Shown piece after piece: positions 15,846 to 27,113 of a stretch of DNA of 43,303 nt. This stretch comes from Caulobacteraceae bacterium. GTDB lineage: Bacteria; Pseudomonadota; Alphaproteobacteria; Caulobacterales; Caulobacteraceae. The notes beneath the pieces are model-generated. The model saw only the letters and a list, made by a program, of their open reading frames with translations. It was not told the origin of the DNA and made no database searches. The stretch's first letter is position 1; every line of letters starts with the position of its first letter. Both the position numbers and the translations under genes were made by a program. The stretch lies in contig JANWHQ010000145.1 of NCBI GenBank assembly GCA_025450315.1, positions 1 to 43,303 of the forward strand. Direction: 5' to 3'.

Positions 15846-16967
15846 CTACTTGTAGATGCTGAGGTTGTGGTAGGCGGCCTCGATGTTCATCACCCTGAGC
15901 CGGTCGTAGTTGGCCCAGTCCTTGTACTTCTCGAGCATCAGGGTGCGGCGCAGCTCGTCCAGGCTCTTGCCGGCGGCCATGCCGGCCGAGACCTGGTCGC
16001 GCAGATATTCGAAGTACTCGCGCCCCTCGGTGACGTCGGATTTCTTGAACAGGACGCTGCCGTGGCCCTGGGCCAGGATGTCGAAGTCGAGCGCCTCGAT
16101 GGTGCGATAGGATTTGATCCACTCCGACATCGGATGCTCGTCGAAAGCGCCGCAGGCGCTGGGCAGCGAGCGCATCGATGTGGTCACCAGGGCGTCGGCG
16201 GGGAAGTCGGTGGAGAACACCACCCGCTCGGCCGGGAAGAACACCACCGTGCCGTCGTCCGCATGGTTCTTGCCAGGGAAGATCAGCTGCACGGTCATGC
16301 CCCCCAGCGTCAGGGTCATCCTGTCGGAATAGGTGATGTCGGGGGGCGGGATGTCGGCGAAATACTCCGCCGAAGTGATGTGGCCGTCGTGGTTGCGGTC
16401 CTGGTGGGCGAACCAGAAATCGGGCATGCCGCAGATGCCCGGATGCTCTTGGGAGGGGATCTGGATCTCCTCGAGCTCGATCGTGCCGTTGGCGTTGCGG
16501 TCGATCATGTCGCCCGGCATGTGCGGATAGCGGCCGTCCATGTTCTTGCGAAAGCCGTCCTGGGCAACGAACAGGGCGGTGTCCTTGAACGCGGCGCCGC
16601 CCTCGACGTGGTCCCAGTGGCTGTGGCTGTAGATCACGTAGCGGACCGGCAGGCCCGGATAGCGCTGGTCCAGCTGGGCCTTCAGCCACTTGGCGAAGTC
16701 GACGCTGATGGGATCCACCAGGATGATGCCGGCCTTGGTCACCGCGAACAGCGACCACCAGTTGCCGTTGCCGGCCCGGTAGATGTTGTCCTTCACCTGC
16801 TGGATGACGCGGGGCGGGCTGGGCGGCGGCGGCCGCGGGGTCCGAACGGCGGGAGCCTCGTGCGCCGGCGCAGCGGCGGCGGCCGGACCGGCGCTCTGGG
16901 CCAGGGCGGCGGACGCCATGCCGGCCAGCAGCACGCCCAGGACGCATCCCTTCAGGACACCGCGCAT
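15846..16967 (-). CDS. Secreted metallo-beta-lactamase-fold hydrolase with two EF-hand loops
   Basis: A 373-aa exported protein from the ATG at 16967, which has a GGGGGAGGG ribosome-binding site; the upstream open frame is a shadow. The signal peptide ends near ALAQ (residue 24) and a Pro-rich linker follows. The MBL metal site is SHSHWDH (His115, His117, Asp119, His120) with His235 (KNHADDG), Asp254 (STDFPAD) and His302 (QGHG). Between the first and second ligand groups lies an insert with two calcium-type EF-hand loops: DRNANGTIELEE (156-167) and DRNHDGHITSAE (190-201), both with acidic or Asn residues at 1, 3 and 5, Gly at 6 and Glu at 12. The insert may bind calcium in the periplasm and control the active site. 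The substrate is unknown. Confidence 0.88.
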   Translation of the reverse strand: MRGVLKGCVLGVLLAGMASAALAQSAGPAAAAAPAHEAPAVRTPRPPPPSPPRVIQQVKDNIYRAGNGNWWSLFAVTKAGIILVDPISVDFAKWLKAQLDQRYPGLPVRYVIYSHSHWDHVEGGAAFKDTALFVAQDGFRKNMDGRYPHMPGDMIDRNANGTIELEEIQIPSQEHPGICGMPDFWFAHQDRNHDGHITSAEYFADIPPPDITYSDRMTLTLGGMTVQLIFPGKNHADDGTVVFFPAERVVFSTDFPADALVTTSMRSLPSACGAFDEHPMSEWIKSYRTIEALDFDILAQGHGSVLFKKSDVTEGREYFEYLRDQVSAGMAAGKSLDELRRTLMLEKYKDWANYDRLRVMNIEAAYHNLSIYK

Positions 16968-17083
16968 CGGCCCTCCCCCTTCGGCCTTGTTGTGCGACCA
17001 TAGTTGGCTGGGCCCGGACGCTTGTCCATGGCGCGCCGCCGGGCCGGCCAGCCGCCGCCCCCGCGCCTCGCCCCCGCTCCGGT

Positions 17084-17941
17084 TCAGTGCAGGTGCTGGA
17101 GCTTCTCCGGATTGCGCACGACGTAGATCGCCACGATCTTGCCATCCACGATCTCGAGCGCGGTGGACTGCAGCTCGCCGTCGGCTTCCAGGGTGATGAA
17201 GCCCGGCAATCCATTGACGAAGCCCGCGTGGACCAGGCCGGAGGCGTGCTTGGCGTAGACCCTCGCCAGGGCCTCGTGCAGCCTCACCACCGCCTGGCGG
17301 CCCTGGACCGGGCGCCAGATCGCGGGGCGCCTGCCGCCGCCGTCGGCATGGATGGTGACGTCCTCGGCCAGCATGGCGCCCAGCGTGGTCATGTCGCCGC
17401 TGCGCGAGGCCTTGAAAAACGCCTGGGCCAGGTCGATGGCGTGCTGCTTCTCCACGCGAAAGCGCGGCCGGGCTTCGCGCACATGGACGCGGGCCCGGCT
17501 GGCCAGCTGGCGGCAGGCCGCCGCATCCCGCCCCACCGTCTGCGCCACCTCCTCGAAGCCCAGCCCGAACACGTCGTGCAGCAGGAAGGCGGCGCGCTCG
17601 AGCGGCGAAAGACGCTCCAGGGCCAACAACAGGGGCAAGGTCACGTCTTCGTCGGCCTCCTCCTCGACCACCGGATCGGGGAGCCAGGGTCCCTTGTAGG
17701 TTTCGCGCCGGCGCTTGGCGGACTTCAGGACGTCGATGCACAGTCGTGTCACGGTGCGGCGCAGGAAGGCTTCCGGCTGCAGCACCCGATCGCGGTCGGT
17801 CCCCATCCAGCGGATGAAGGCCTCCTGCACCACGTCCTCCGCATCGGCCACAGAGCCCAGCATCCGATAGGCGACGCGGGCCAGCTTGGGGCGCAGCGGA
17901 TCGAAGCTCTCCGCCACGTCCTCGGCGGCGGATCCGATCAT
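17084..17941 (-). CDS. ECF41-type sigma factor with C-terminal SnoaL-like domain
   Basis: An extracytoplasmic-function sigma factor, 285 aa, longer than ordinary ECFs because of a fused C-terminal NTF2/SnoaL-like domain (about 165-285). Region 2 (about 14-80) has AYRMLGSVADAEDVVQEAF and region 4 (about 105-160) has LSPLERAAFLLHDVFGLGFEE. Group ECF41 hallmarks are present: WLPDP in the linker (86-90; consensus WLPEP), DGGGR (200-204) and NPEKL (277-281; consensus NPDKL). In this group the C-terminal domain replaces an anti-sigma factor. It overlaps the stop of the AhpD-like gene (TGATG), so the two are coupled. A matching promoter precedes that gene. The inducing signal is unknown. Confidence 0.92.
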   Translation of the reverse strand: MIGSAAEDVAESFDPLRPKLARVAYRMLGSVADAEDVVQEAFIRWMGTDRDRVLQPEAFLRRTVTRLCIDVLKSAKRRRETYKGPWLPDPVVEEEADEDVTLPLLLALERLSPLERAAFLLHDVFGLGFEEVAQTVGRDAAACRQLASRARVHVREARPRFRVEKQHAIDLAQAFFKASRSGDMTTLGAMLAEDVTIHADGGGRRPAIWRPVQGRQAVVRLHEALARVYAKHASGLVHAGFVNGLPGFITLEADGELQSTALEIVDGKIVAIYVVRNPEKLQHLH

Positions 17942-18399
17942 CAGGCCGCGGCCCTCGCCGGGGCGTGATCGGCCCAGAGGCCGAAGCCGACCGCCAGACG
18001 GTTCCAGCCGTTGATGACGTCGATCACCAGGGTGAGGACCACCTGCTCCTCCTCGGTGAACTCGGCCTTGAGCGCTTCATAGGCGGCCTCCTGGGCATGG
18101 CCTTCGGACAGGCGGGTGAGCGCGTCGGTCCAGCCCAGCGCGGCCCGCTCGCGGGCGCTATAGCAGGGCGCTTCCCGCCAAGCCGAGAGTAGATAGATCC
18201 GCCGCTCCTGCTCGCCCGCCGCGCGGGCGGCGGCGGTGTGCATGTTCAGGCAGTTGGCGCAGCCGTTGATCTGGGAGGCGCGGATCTCCACCAGATGCAC
18301 CAGGCCCGGCTCCAGGCTCTTGCCGATGGCGAGCGACAGATCCAGCAACTGCTTCATCTGGGCGGGGGCGGCGGCGAAGGGATCGAGTTTGGCGGTCAT
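17941..18399 (-). CDS. AhpD-like carboxymuconolactone decarboxylase-family protein
   Basis: A 152-aa alkylhydroperoxidase D-like protein with the motif EIRASQINGCANCLNMH (Cys47, Cys50, His54), which in AhpD-type members is the redox-active site. True decarboxylases lack the cysteine pair, so a peroxidase or thiol-redox role is more likely. It is the first gene of a two-gene operon with the ECF41 sigma factor. Genes of the carboxymuconolactone decarboxylase, oxidoreductase and epimerase classes are the known neighbours and targets of ECF41 factors. Its promoter matches the ECF41 consensus. The physiological substrate is unknown. Confidence 0.9.
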   Translation of the reverse strand: MTAKLDPFAAAPAQMKQLLDLSLAIGKSLEPGLVHLVEIRASQINGCANCLNMHTAAARAAGEQERRIYLLSAWREAPCYSARERAALGWTDALTRLSEGHAQEAAYEALKAEFTEEEQVVLTLVIDVINGWNRLAVGFGLWADHAPARAAA

Positions 18400-18432
18400 G
18401 GCGATGCTCCATCAAGGGGTCCTGATGGCAAT

Positions 18433-18459
18433 GACGAGACGGCCCCGCCCCGTGTGACA
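18433..18459 (-). promoter_or_regulatory. ECF41-type promoter TGTCACA-N16-CGTC
   Basis: On the minus strand, TGTCACA (18453-18459) and CGTC (18433-18436) are separated by exactly 16 nt and lie about 34 nt upstream of the AhpD-like start codon. This equals the published ECF41 promoter (-35 TGTCACA, -10 CGTC), as I recall it, so the sigma factor most likely drives its own operon. Confidence 0.8.
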
Positions 18460-18545
18460 TGCCGGAAGACCTTTTCGCCGGCCTTGTCGGTTCCGACGTT
18501 CGCTCCGAGACCGCAAACACGCTCGCGAACTTCCGAACCGGGACA

Positions 18546-19235
18546 CTAGGGTCCTGCTTGCACGCCGAACAGCCTCTCCAGGGCGGCGGCTCCGGCGGGG
18601 GTGATGGCCAGCGCGCGGCTGTCGCGGATGCGCTGGGCCCAGTCGTGAGCGAGCGCGTGGCGGAGGATGGCGGCGCCAACCCTGCCGGCCAGGTGCGGGC
18701 GCCGTTCGCTCCAGTCCAGGCAGGGCCGGCAGAAGGGGCGACGTCCGGCGCCGGATCGAAGGTCGATCCCGGCGCCATCGAAGAACGCCCGGCCCGCGTC
18801 GGTCAGTTGGCCGCCGTCCTCGTCCAGCACGATCAGAGAGCGCGCCGCCAGCCGGTCGGCCACCGCCACGGCGACGCGGCCCGCCATGTGGTCGTAACAG
18901 CTGCGCGCGTGCCGCAACGCCTCCCCGCCCCGCCAGGGACGGCGCTGGCGCTCCGGGCCGTCCTGGGCCACCACCATCAGGCCTTCCAGCATGCGGCCGA
19001 CCAGGGGCGACGCCAGGCGGAAATACCGGCGACGGCCTTGCTTCTCGAGCGCCAGCAGGCCCGCGTCGGTGAGCTTGGCGAGGTGGCCGCTGGCCGTCTG
19101 CGGCGCCACGCCCGACAGATAGGCGAGCTCGGAGGCGGTCAGGGCCCGGCCGTCCGCCAGGGCGACGAGCATGTTGGCCCGCGCCGGATCGCCCGCCAGC
19201 GCCGCGACCTGGGCGATCTTGGGTCCATGATCCAT
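18546..19235 (-). CDS. ArsR-like winged-helix transcriptional regulator
   Basis: A 229-aa regulator from the ATG at 19235 (MDHGPKIAQ), with AGAAGG upstream. The N-terminal third is a winged helix: GDPARANMLVALADGRALTASELAYLSGVA, then the recognition helix PQTASGHLAKLTDAGLL and the wing EKQGRRRYFRLAS. The C-terminal part (about 110-229) is longer than in classic ArsR proteins and contains CYDHMAGRVAVAVAD and CRPCLDWSERRPHLAG, the latter with a CxxC that may bind metal or be redox-active. ArsR-type proteins of this long form often regulate neighbouring efflux or stress genes, but it faces away from the ECF41 operon. The ligand is unknown. Confidence 0.85.
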   Translation of the reverse strand: MDHGPKIAQVAALAGDPARANMLVALADGRALTASELAYLSGVAPQTASGHLAKLTDAGLLALEKQGRRRYFRLASPLVGRMLEGLMVVAQDGPERQRRPWRGGEALRHARSCYDHMAGRVAVAVADRLAARSLIVLDEDGGQLTDAGRAFFDGAGIDLRSGAGRRPFCRPCLDWSERRPHLAGRVGAAILRHALAHDWAQRIRDSRALAITPAGAAALERLFGVQAGP

Positions 19236-19476
19236 GGCGCCTTCTAGGCCCGATCGCTCGCGGGACGAAGCACGAACACTTCGGCCCCGGCCGTAGCGTT
19301 GCGCCCTCAGCCGGCGGTGGGCGCTCTCGGCGTCGAACTTGTGGCCATCAGCCGTTGGCCCCATGGCCCAAGGTGCTCAGCTCGACGCCCCGAACGGCTG
19401 AAGGCCGGGCCCTGGCAGCCTCGACGCGGACGGCCGTGCGGGCCGGACGCGCCGTTTTGGTTTGGCTTCTACTCCC

Positions 19477-21039
<1,563 letters not shown>

Positions 21040-21070
21040 GGGCAGGCCTTAAGGCAGAATCGGCGGCTGG

Positions 21071-22384
21071 TCACGGTCCCCTCTGGAACACGGCCACGAA
21101 GAAGCCGTCGGCGCCGCCCGAGCGGGGCGACAGGCGCAGGAAGCCCGCGGATGTGATGCGCTGGGCCAGCATCTGCAAGCCCTCGGGCGTGGCCAGGCCC
21201 GACGCCTCGATGGCGGCCAGCGGCGAGACCGCGTGGAACTCGGGCACCTCGGCCAGGAAGGCCGCGACCTGGTCCTCGTTCTCCTCGGCCAGCAGCGAGC
21301 AGGTGACATAGACGATCCGGCCGCCGGGCCTGGTCATCCGCCGCGCCTCGGCCAGGACCTGCTTCTGATCGGCGACGCGGCGCTCGAGCTGGTCCTCGGT
21401 CAGCCGCCACTTGGCGTCGGGATGGCGCCGCCAGACCCCCGAGCCGGTGCAGGGAGCGTCCACGAACACCAGGTCCATGTGACCCGCGAGATTGTCCAGG
21501 GCGCCGGGCTTTTTGGGCGAGCGGGTCTGCAGGTTGCGCACGCCCGCGCGCTGGGCGCGGGTGACCACCTCCGACAGGCGCCTGGAGTCGGAATCGTAGG
21601 CGTAGATCTGGCCGCTCGATCCCATCGCCGCCGCCAGCGCCAGGGTCTTGCCGCCGCCGCCCGCGCAGAGGTCGAGGACCTGCAGGCCCTTCACCTGGCC
21701 GGCCGCCGCCGCGGCGATCTGGGAGCCCAGATCCTGGACCTCGAACCAGCCCTTGGCGAACTCCGGCTCGCTCTCGACCGGCGCGGCCCGCTCGGCGGCC
21801 ACGGGCGCGGGCAGGCGCAGGGCGTCGGCCAGCACGCCCGAAGGCTCGGCCCCGAAAGGCGCCAGGGTGCGCCCCACCCGTTCCGTCTCGCCCTTCAACC
21901 GGTTGGCGCGGAGGTCCACCGGCGCGCGGCGGGCCAGGGCGGCGCCCTCCTCGGCCCTTGCCTCGCCGAACGCGCGCTCCAGAGGGCCATCCAGCCAGTC
22001 GGGATAGTCGCCGCGGATCGCGGGCGGGGCGTCGTCCAGCGGCCGCGGGGCGGCCAGGGCGGCGGCTTCGGCGTCGGTGAGGGCGCCCGGGCCGTGCGGC
22101 TCGCCGGCGGCGGCCGAGGCCACGTCCTGCGGGCTCCAGCCCCATTCGAACGCCAGGGTCCCCAGCGCGGCCGCGCGCGGGCTGTCGTCGCCCATCCGCC
22201 AGGCCAGGGAGCGGCGCTTGCGCAGGGCGTCCAGCGCCAGTCCCGAGACGAAGGCGCGGTCCCTGGCGCCGGCGTAGCGCGCGCCGTCGCCCCAGGCCTT
22301 CAGCGCCAGGCGCACGGGCTTGTGGCGCGCCTCGACCTCGCTCAGCACTTCGATGGCGGCGCTCAGACGACCGGCGGGGGTCAT
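21071..22384 (-). CDS. RsmB-family rRNA (cytosine-5) methyltransferase
   Basis: A SAM-dependent RNA m5C methyltransferase, 437 aa, of the RsmB/Sun/NOP2 family; the RsmB target is C967 of 16S rRNA. A NusB-like N-terminal RNA-binding domain (about 1-135) precedes the Rossmann methyltransferase core. The SAM site is LDLCAGGGGKTLALA, and the two cysteines of the mechanism are in FVDAPCTGSG and YVTCSLLAEEN. The C-terminal SGGADGFFVAVFQR is typical. It sits 24 bp after guaB and 31 bp before guaA, so cotranscription links rRNA modification with GTP supply. The exact target position is by family only. Confidence 0.9.
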   Translation of the reverse strand: MTPAGRLSAAIEVLSEVEARHKPVRLALKAWGDGARYAGARDRAFVSGLALDALRKRRSLAWRMGDDSPRAAALGTLAFEWGWSPQDVASAAAGEPHGPGALTDAEAAALAAPRPLDDAPPAIRGDYPDWLDGPLERAFGEARAEEGAALARRAPVDLRANRLKGETERVGRTLAPFGAEPSGVLADALRLPAPVAAERAAPVESEPEFAKGWFEVQDLGSQIAAAAAGQVKGLQVLDLCAGGGGKTLALAAAMGSSGQIYAYDSDSRRLSEVVTRAQRAGVRNLQTRSPKKPGALDNLAGHMDLVFVDAPCTGSGVWRRHPDAKWRLTEDQLERRVADQKQVLAEARRMTRPGGRIVYVTCSLLAEENEDQVAAFLAEVPEFHAVSPLAAIEASGLATPEGLQMLAQRITSAGFLRLSPRSGGADGFFVAVFQRGP

Positions 22385-22408
22385 GGGCGGAGCGGCCTTC
22401 CGGCCGGC

Positions 22409-23923
<1,515 letters not shown>

Positions 23924-24466
23924 TCAACGGGCGTGGGCCGGCCTTTCCCGTTCGAACCTGAGGAATTCCGGGCCGGTCCAGTCCGGCGGCGGCGGCTCCA
24001 CGCCGTGGTCGCGATAACCCAGCCGGTGCGCCAGGGCGATCGAGGGCGCGTTCTCCTTGGCTATGACGCAGATGGTGCGCTCGAAGCGCTGGTCGCCCCA
24101 CGCCAGGATGGCCGCCATGGCCTCGCCGGCATAGCCGCGGCCCCGCGCGGAGGCCGCCAGGGCCCAGCCCGCCTCGGGCGTGCGACGCTCTCCGGTGGGT
24201 GCGAACCGCTCCAGGAACCCCGCCTCGCCGATCACCCGTCCGGAGGCGGCGTGCTCGATCGCCAGGAAGCCGTAGCCCAGCATCGGCCAGGCCCCGGCGG
24301 CCCGCTGCAGCCTCGACCAGACCACTTCCCGGCTGTGCGGCTCGCCCGCGCCGATGAAGCGGACGGTGTCCGGTTCGGCGTACATGGCTGCGATGGCCTC
24401 GAAGTCCCCCAGCCGGTGGGCCCGCACGACGAGGCGCTCGGTCCTCAGCAGCGGAATATCAGCCAT
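23924..24466 (-). CDS. GNAT-family acetyltransferase (RimJ/RimL-like)
   Basis: A 180-aa acetyltransferase of the RimJ/RimL type. It has the N-terminal signature LLRTERLVVRAHRLGDFEAI, the acetyl-CoA loop in ASARGRGYAGEAM, and the C-terminal ENAPSIALAHRLGY segment. The family acetylates protein N-termini, amino acids or antibiotics, and the substrate cannot be predicted. Its ATG overlaps the end of rlmE by 8 bp and its stop lies 48 bp before guaB, so it is in the same run of genes. Confidence 0.88.
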   Translation of the reverse strand: MADIPLLRTERLVVRAHRLGDFEAIAAMYAEPDTVRFIGAGEPHSREVVWSRLQRAAGAWPMLGYGFLAIEHAASGRVIGEAGFLERFAPTGERRTPEAGWALAASARGRGYAGEAMAAILAWGDQRFERTICVIAKENAPSIALAHRLGYRDHGVEPPPPDWTGPEFLRFERERPAHAR

Positions 24467-25169
24467 GACGGCGCAGGCCCGTGGCCACCAGATAGACCTC
24501 CGCGCTTTCCGAGCGGCTGGCCCTGGGCTTGATGTGGCGCACCTCGGCGAAATGGGCGCGCAGGAGCTTCAGCACCTCCGCCGTCTCGCCGCCCTGAAAG
24601 GCCTTGGCGACGAAGGCCCCGCCGGGCTTCAGCACCCCGATGGCGAAGTCGGCCGCCGCCTCGACCAGGCCGATGATGCGCAGGTGGTCGGTCTGCCGGT
24701 GGCCGGTGGTGTTGGGGGCCATGTCGGAGAGCACCAGGTCCGGCGCCGCGCCCAGCAGATCGACCATTCGCTCGCCCATGCCGGGCTCGGTGAAGTCGCC
24801 CTCGACGAGGATCGCCGGCGGCAGGGGATCGACGGGCAGGAGGTCCACGCCCACCACCACACCCGCGCCGCGCTCCAGCGCCACCTGGATCCAGCCGCCC
24901 GGCGCGCAGCCAAGGTCCAGCACCCGCACCCCGCGGCGCAGCAGGTGCAGGCGGTCGTCGATCTCGACCAGCTTGAACGCCGCGCGCGAGCGATAGCCCT
25001 TGGCGCGGGCCTCGGCGGCGAAGGGATCGTTGATCTGGCGCTCCAGCCAGGCCTGGGAGGAGGCGCTGTGCTTCTTGGCGGTCTTCAGCCGCTTGGGGAC
25101 GCCCCGGCCGGCGGCGTCGCCGGCGGTCGGGGGCCGGGCCATGCGGCGCCGGCCTTCCTCGTCGCTCAT
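24459..25169 (-). CDS. rlmE: 23S rRNA 2'-O-ribose methyltransferase RlmE (FtsJ)
   Basis: Methylates the ribose of U2552 in the 23S rRNA A-loop during late 50S assembly, by family. The product is 236 aa from the ATG at 25169, which overlaps the ppx/gppA stop as ATGA. The N-terminus is basic (KRLKTAKKHSASSQAWLER). The SAM site is LDLGCAPGGWIQVAL, and the K-D-K-E catalytic tetrad is visible in SRAAFKL, LSDMAPN, VAKAFQG and SESAEVYLV. The family is about 210 aa in E. coli; the extra residues are N-terminal. Coupled translation with the Ppx/GppA gene is likely. Confidence 0.93.
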   Translation of the reverse strand: MSDEEGRRRMARPPTAGDAAGRGVPKRLKTAKKHSASSQAWLERQINDPFAAEARAKGYRSRAAFKLVEIDDRLHLLRRGVRVLDLGCAPGGWIQVALERGAGVVVGVDLLPVDPLPPAILVEGDFTEPGMGERMVDLLGAAPDLVLSDMAPNTTGHRQTDHLRIIGLVEAAADFAIGVLKPGGAFVAKAFQGGETAEVLKLLRAHFAEVRHIKPRASRSESAEVYLVATGLRRHG

Positions 25170-26275
25170 GACGGTCGGCCCGCGGCGGCGACACGGCCCG
25201 GACGTCGGGACCGGCGGCGGCGGCGCGGCGGCTTGCACATCAGCGACATCAGCAGGCCCTCGCGCAGGCCCCGGTCGGCCACCCGCACCCGGGCGCAGGG
25301 CCAAAGCTCCTGCACGGCCTGCAGGATCGCCGCCCCGGCCAGCACCAGGTCGGCGCGGTCGGGTCCGATGCAGGGCTGGGCCGCGCGCTGCGGCGAGGTC
25401 ATGGCCATCAGCTTGCCCGCGGCGGCCTCGCAGTCCTGGCGCGTCATCCACAGGCCGTCCACCTTGGCCCGCTCGTAGCGCGGCAGGCCGAGATGCAGGC
25501 CCGCCAGGCTGGTGATGGCGCCGGACGTGCCGATCAGGTGGGCCCGCCCCTCCCGGAAGGCGGCCTCCAGCTCGCGGGCGCCGTCGAAGCTGGCGATCAC
25601 CGCCTTCACCTCCTCGACCATGGCCCGGTACCAGGCCTCGCGGCCCTCGTCCCGCTCGGGGAAGCGGTCGGCCAGGGTGACCACGCCGATGGGCACGCTG
25701 AGCCAGGCCTTGATCGGCAGGCGGGCGGGATGGGGCGGCCGGCGCTGGGGATCGAACCGCAGCTGGCCCAGATCGATCCACGACAGTTCGGTCGAGCCGC
25801 CGCCGACGTCGATCACCAGGGCCGCGTCGCAATCGCGGTCCAGCAGGGCCACGCAGCCGGCCACCGACAGGCGGGCCTCCTCCTTGGGAGTGATGATCGC
25901 GAGCTTGAGGCCGGTCTCGGCCTCCACCCGGGCGATGAAGTCCGCACCGTTCTCGGCCGACCGGCAGGCCTGGGTGGCGACGCAGCGCACGTGCGGCGTG
26001 TCGCGGCGGCGGATCCGGTCGGCGCAGATCTTCAAGGCCGCCAGCGCCCGCTCCATGGCCGCGGTGTCCAGCCGCCCGGTGTGAGCCAGGCCGTCGCCCA
26101 GCCGGACGATGCGCGAAAAGGCTTCCAGCACCCGAAATCCCCGCGCCGTCGGCGAGGCGATCAGGAGGCGACAGTTGTTGGTGCCGAGATCAAGCGCGGC
26201 ATAGGCGCGGGGCGGGGTGCGATCTTCCGGCTCGCTGCGCCTGGCTTGCATCGGCGGCGGGGCCGCCCCTGACAT
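25166..26275 (-). CDS. Ppx/GppA-family phosphatase
   Basis: Exopolyphosphatase/guanosine pentaphosphate phosphohydrolase family, 369 aa, consisting of the two actin-like ASKHA domains without the C-terminal HD domain of long Ppx proteins. Visible are the phosphate loops DLGTNNCRLLIA and VIDVGGGSTELSW and the catalytic Glu region ITPKEEARLS. The start at 26275 has AGAGG upstream. It heads the run ppx-rlmE-GNAT-guaB-rsmB-guaA. Pairing with GMP synthesis fits a role in (p)ppGpp or polyphosphate turnover, but which activity dominates is not decidable from sequence. Confidence 0.9.
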   Translation of the reverse strand: MSGAAPPPMQARRSEPEDRTPPRAYAALDLGTNNCRLLIASPTARGFRVLEAFSRIVRLGDGLAHTGRLDTAAMERALAALKICADRIRRRDTPHVRCVATQACRSAENGADFIARVEAETGLKLAIITPKEEARLSVAGCVALLDRDCDAALVIDVGGGSTELSWIDLGQLRFDPQRRPPHPARLPIKAWLSVPIGVVTLADRFPERDEGREAWYRAMVEEVKAVIASFDGARELEAAFREGRAHLIGTSGAITSLAGLHLGLPRYERAKVDGLWMTRQDCEAAAGKLMAMTSPQRAAQPCIGPDRADLVLAGAAILQAVQELWPCARVRVADRGLREGLLMSLMCKPPRRRRRSRRPGRVAAAGRPS

Positions 26276-26404
26276 CCATCAACCTCTGGTCAATCCGTGC
26301 GCTGAATTGCAGCCTAACAAGCTCGCCCCGGAGCCGAAAGCGCTTGTCCGGGCGCGGCGGACTCGTTCATGTTTCAGTCAGCCGGGCGGGGTTATTGTGA
26401 CAGC

Positions 26405-26734
26405 ATGAATGCGCGAGTCGCCAAATTCATGATCGGTCAGATCGTGCGGCACCGGTTCTTCCCGTTCCGCGGCGTGATCTTCGACGTGGATCCGGAGTTC
26501 TCGAACACCGAGGAATGGTGGCTGGCGATCCCCGAGGACGTGCGTCCGGCCAAGGACCAGCCCTTCTACCACCTGCTGGCCGAGAACGAGCAGTCCTCGC
26601 TGGTGGCCTATGTTTCCGAGCAGAACCTGTTGCCCGACGACAGCGGCGAGCCGGTCGGCCATCCGCACGCCACCTTGATGTTCGCGGGTTTCGAGAACGG
26701 CCACTACCGCCTGAGGCCGAACGTCAGCCACTGA
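26405..26734 (+). CDS. hspQ: Heat shock protein HspQ (YccV-like)
   Basis: A 109-aa protein of the HspQ/YccV hemimethylated-DNA-binding family. Typical segments are KFMIGQIVRHRFFPFRGVIFDVDPEF, WWLAIPE, QPFYHLLAE, AYVSEQNL and HPHATLMFAGFENGHYRL. In enterobacteria HspQ binds hemimethylated DNA and acts as a specificity factor for Lon. The start is the ATG at 26405 (MNARVAKF). It is divergent from the Ppx/GppA gene and convergent with rpmF, with a hairpin between. Confidence 0.93.
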   Translation: MNARVAKFMIGQIVRHRFFPFRGVIFDVDPEFSNTEEWWLAIPEDVRPAKDQPFYHLLAENEQSSLVAYVSEQNLLPDDSGEPVGHPHATLMFAGFENGHYRLRPNVSH

Positions 26735-26813
26735 GGCTGGCTCCAGACGGCTCCGCCCTCCGCTGACGCTCCGGGCCTTCGTCGCGGCGATCGGTCCACC
26801 GGATCGATCGCAT

Positions 26814-26834
26814 ACGGCCGCGTTCCGCGGCCGT
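26814..26834. terminator. Hairpin between convergent hspQ and rpmF
   Basis: ACGGCCGCG (26814-26822) and CGCGGCCGT (26826-26834) form a perfect 9-bp stem with a 3-nt loop, six bases after the rpmF stop on the minus strand and 79 bp after hspQ. There is no strong T tract. It probably acts as a bidirectional terminator or an mRNA 3' end. Confidence 0.5.
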
Positions 26835-26840
26835 CGCTCC

Positions 26841-27023
26841 TCAGTCTTCCTTCGGCGTCAGCACCTGGCGGCCCTTGTACATGCCGGTCTTCAGGTCGAC
26901 GTGGTGCGGCCGGCGCAGCTCGCCCGTCTGCTTGTCCTCGATGTAGCTGTTGGGCTTCAGCGCGTGGTGCGAGCGGCGCATGTTGCGCCGCGAGGGCGAG
27001 GTTTTTCTCTTCGGAACGGCCAT
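26841..27023 (-). CDS. rpmF: 50S ribosomal protein L32
   Basis: A 60-aa basic protein starting [20 protein letters not shown], the invariant L32 N-terminus, followed by the HALKPNSY segment and a Lys/Arg-rich C-terminus without the zinc cysteines of some L32 forms. A structural component of the large subunit. In many bacteria rpmF lies between yceD (DUF177) and plsX; here it is about 4 kb away from them and 90 bp downstream of the heme A synthase gene, probably with its own promoter. Confidence 0.97.
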   Translation of the reverse strand: MAVPKRKTSPSRRNMRRSHHALKPNSYIEDKQTGELRRPHHVDLKTGMYKGRQVLTPKED

Positions 27024-27113
27024 GGCGTGAACTCTATTGGGCGGCGGACGGCCGCGGGCCGCCCTCGGGCGAGTTGAGTGAGCGCGGGTGTATGCCGCAA
27101 CAGGCCTTTCGGT

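Noticed and set aside
26340-26404. Heat-shock (RpoH) promoter for hspQ
   Set aside because: CTTG at 26343 and CATGTTT at 26368 are vaguely similar to the consensus, but the spacing and the -10 are not convincing.
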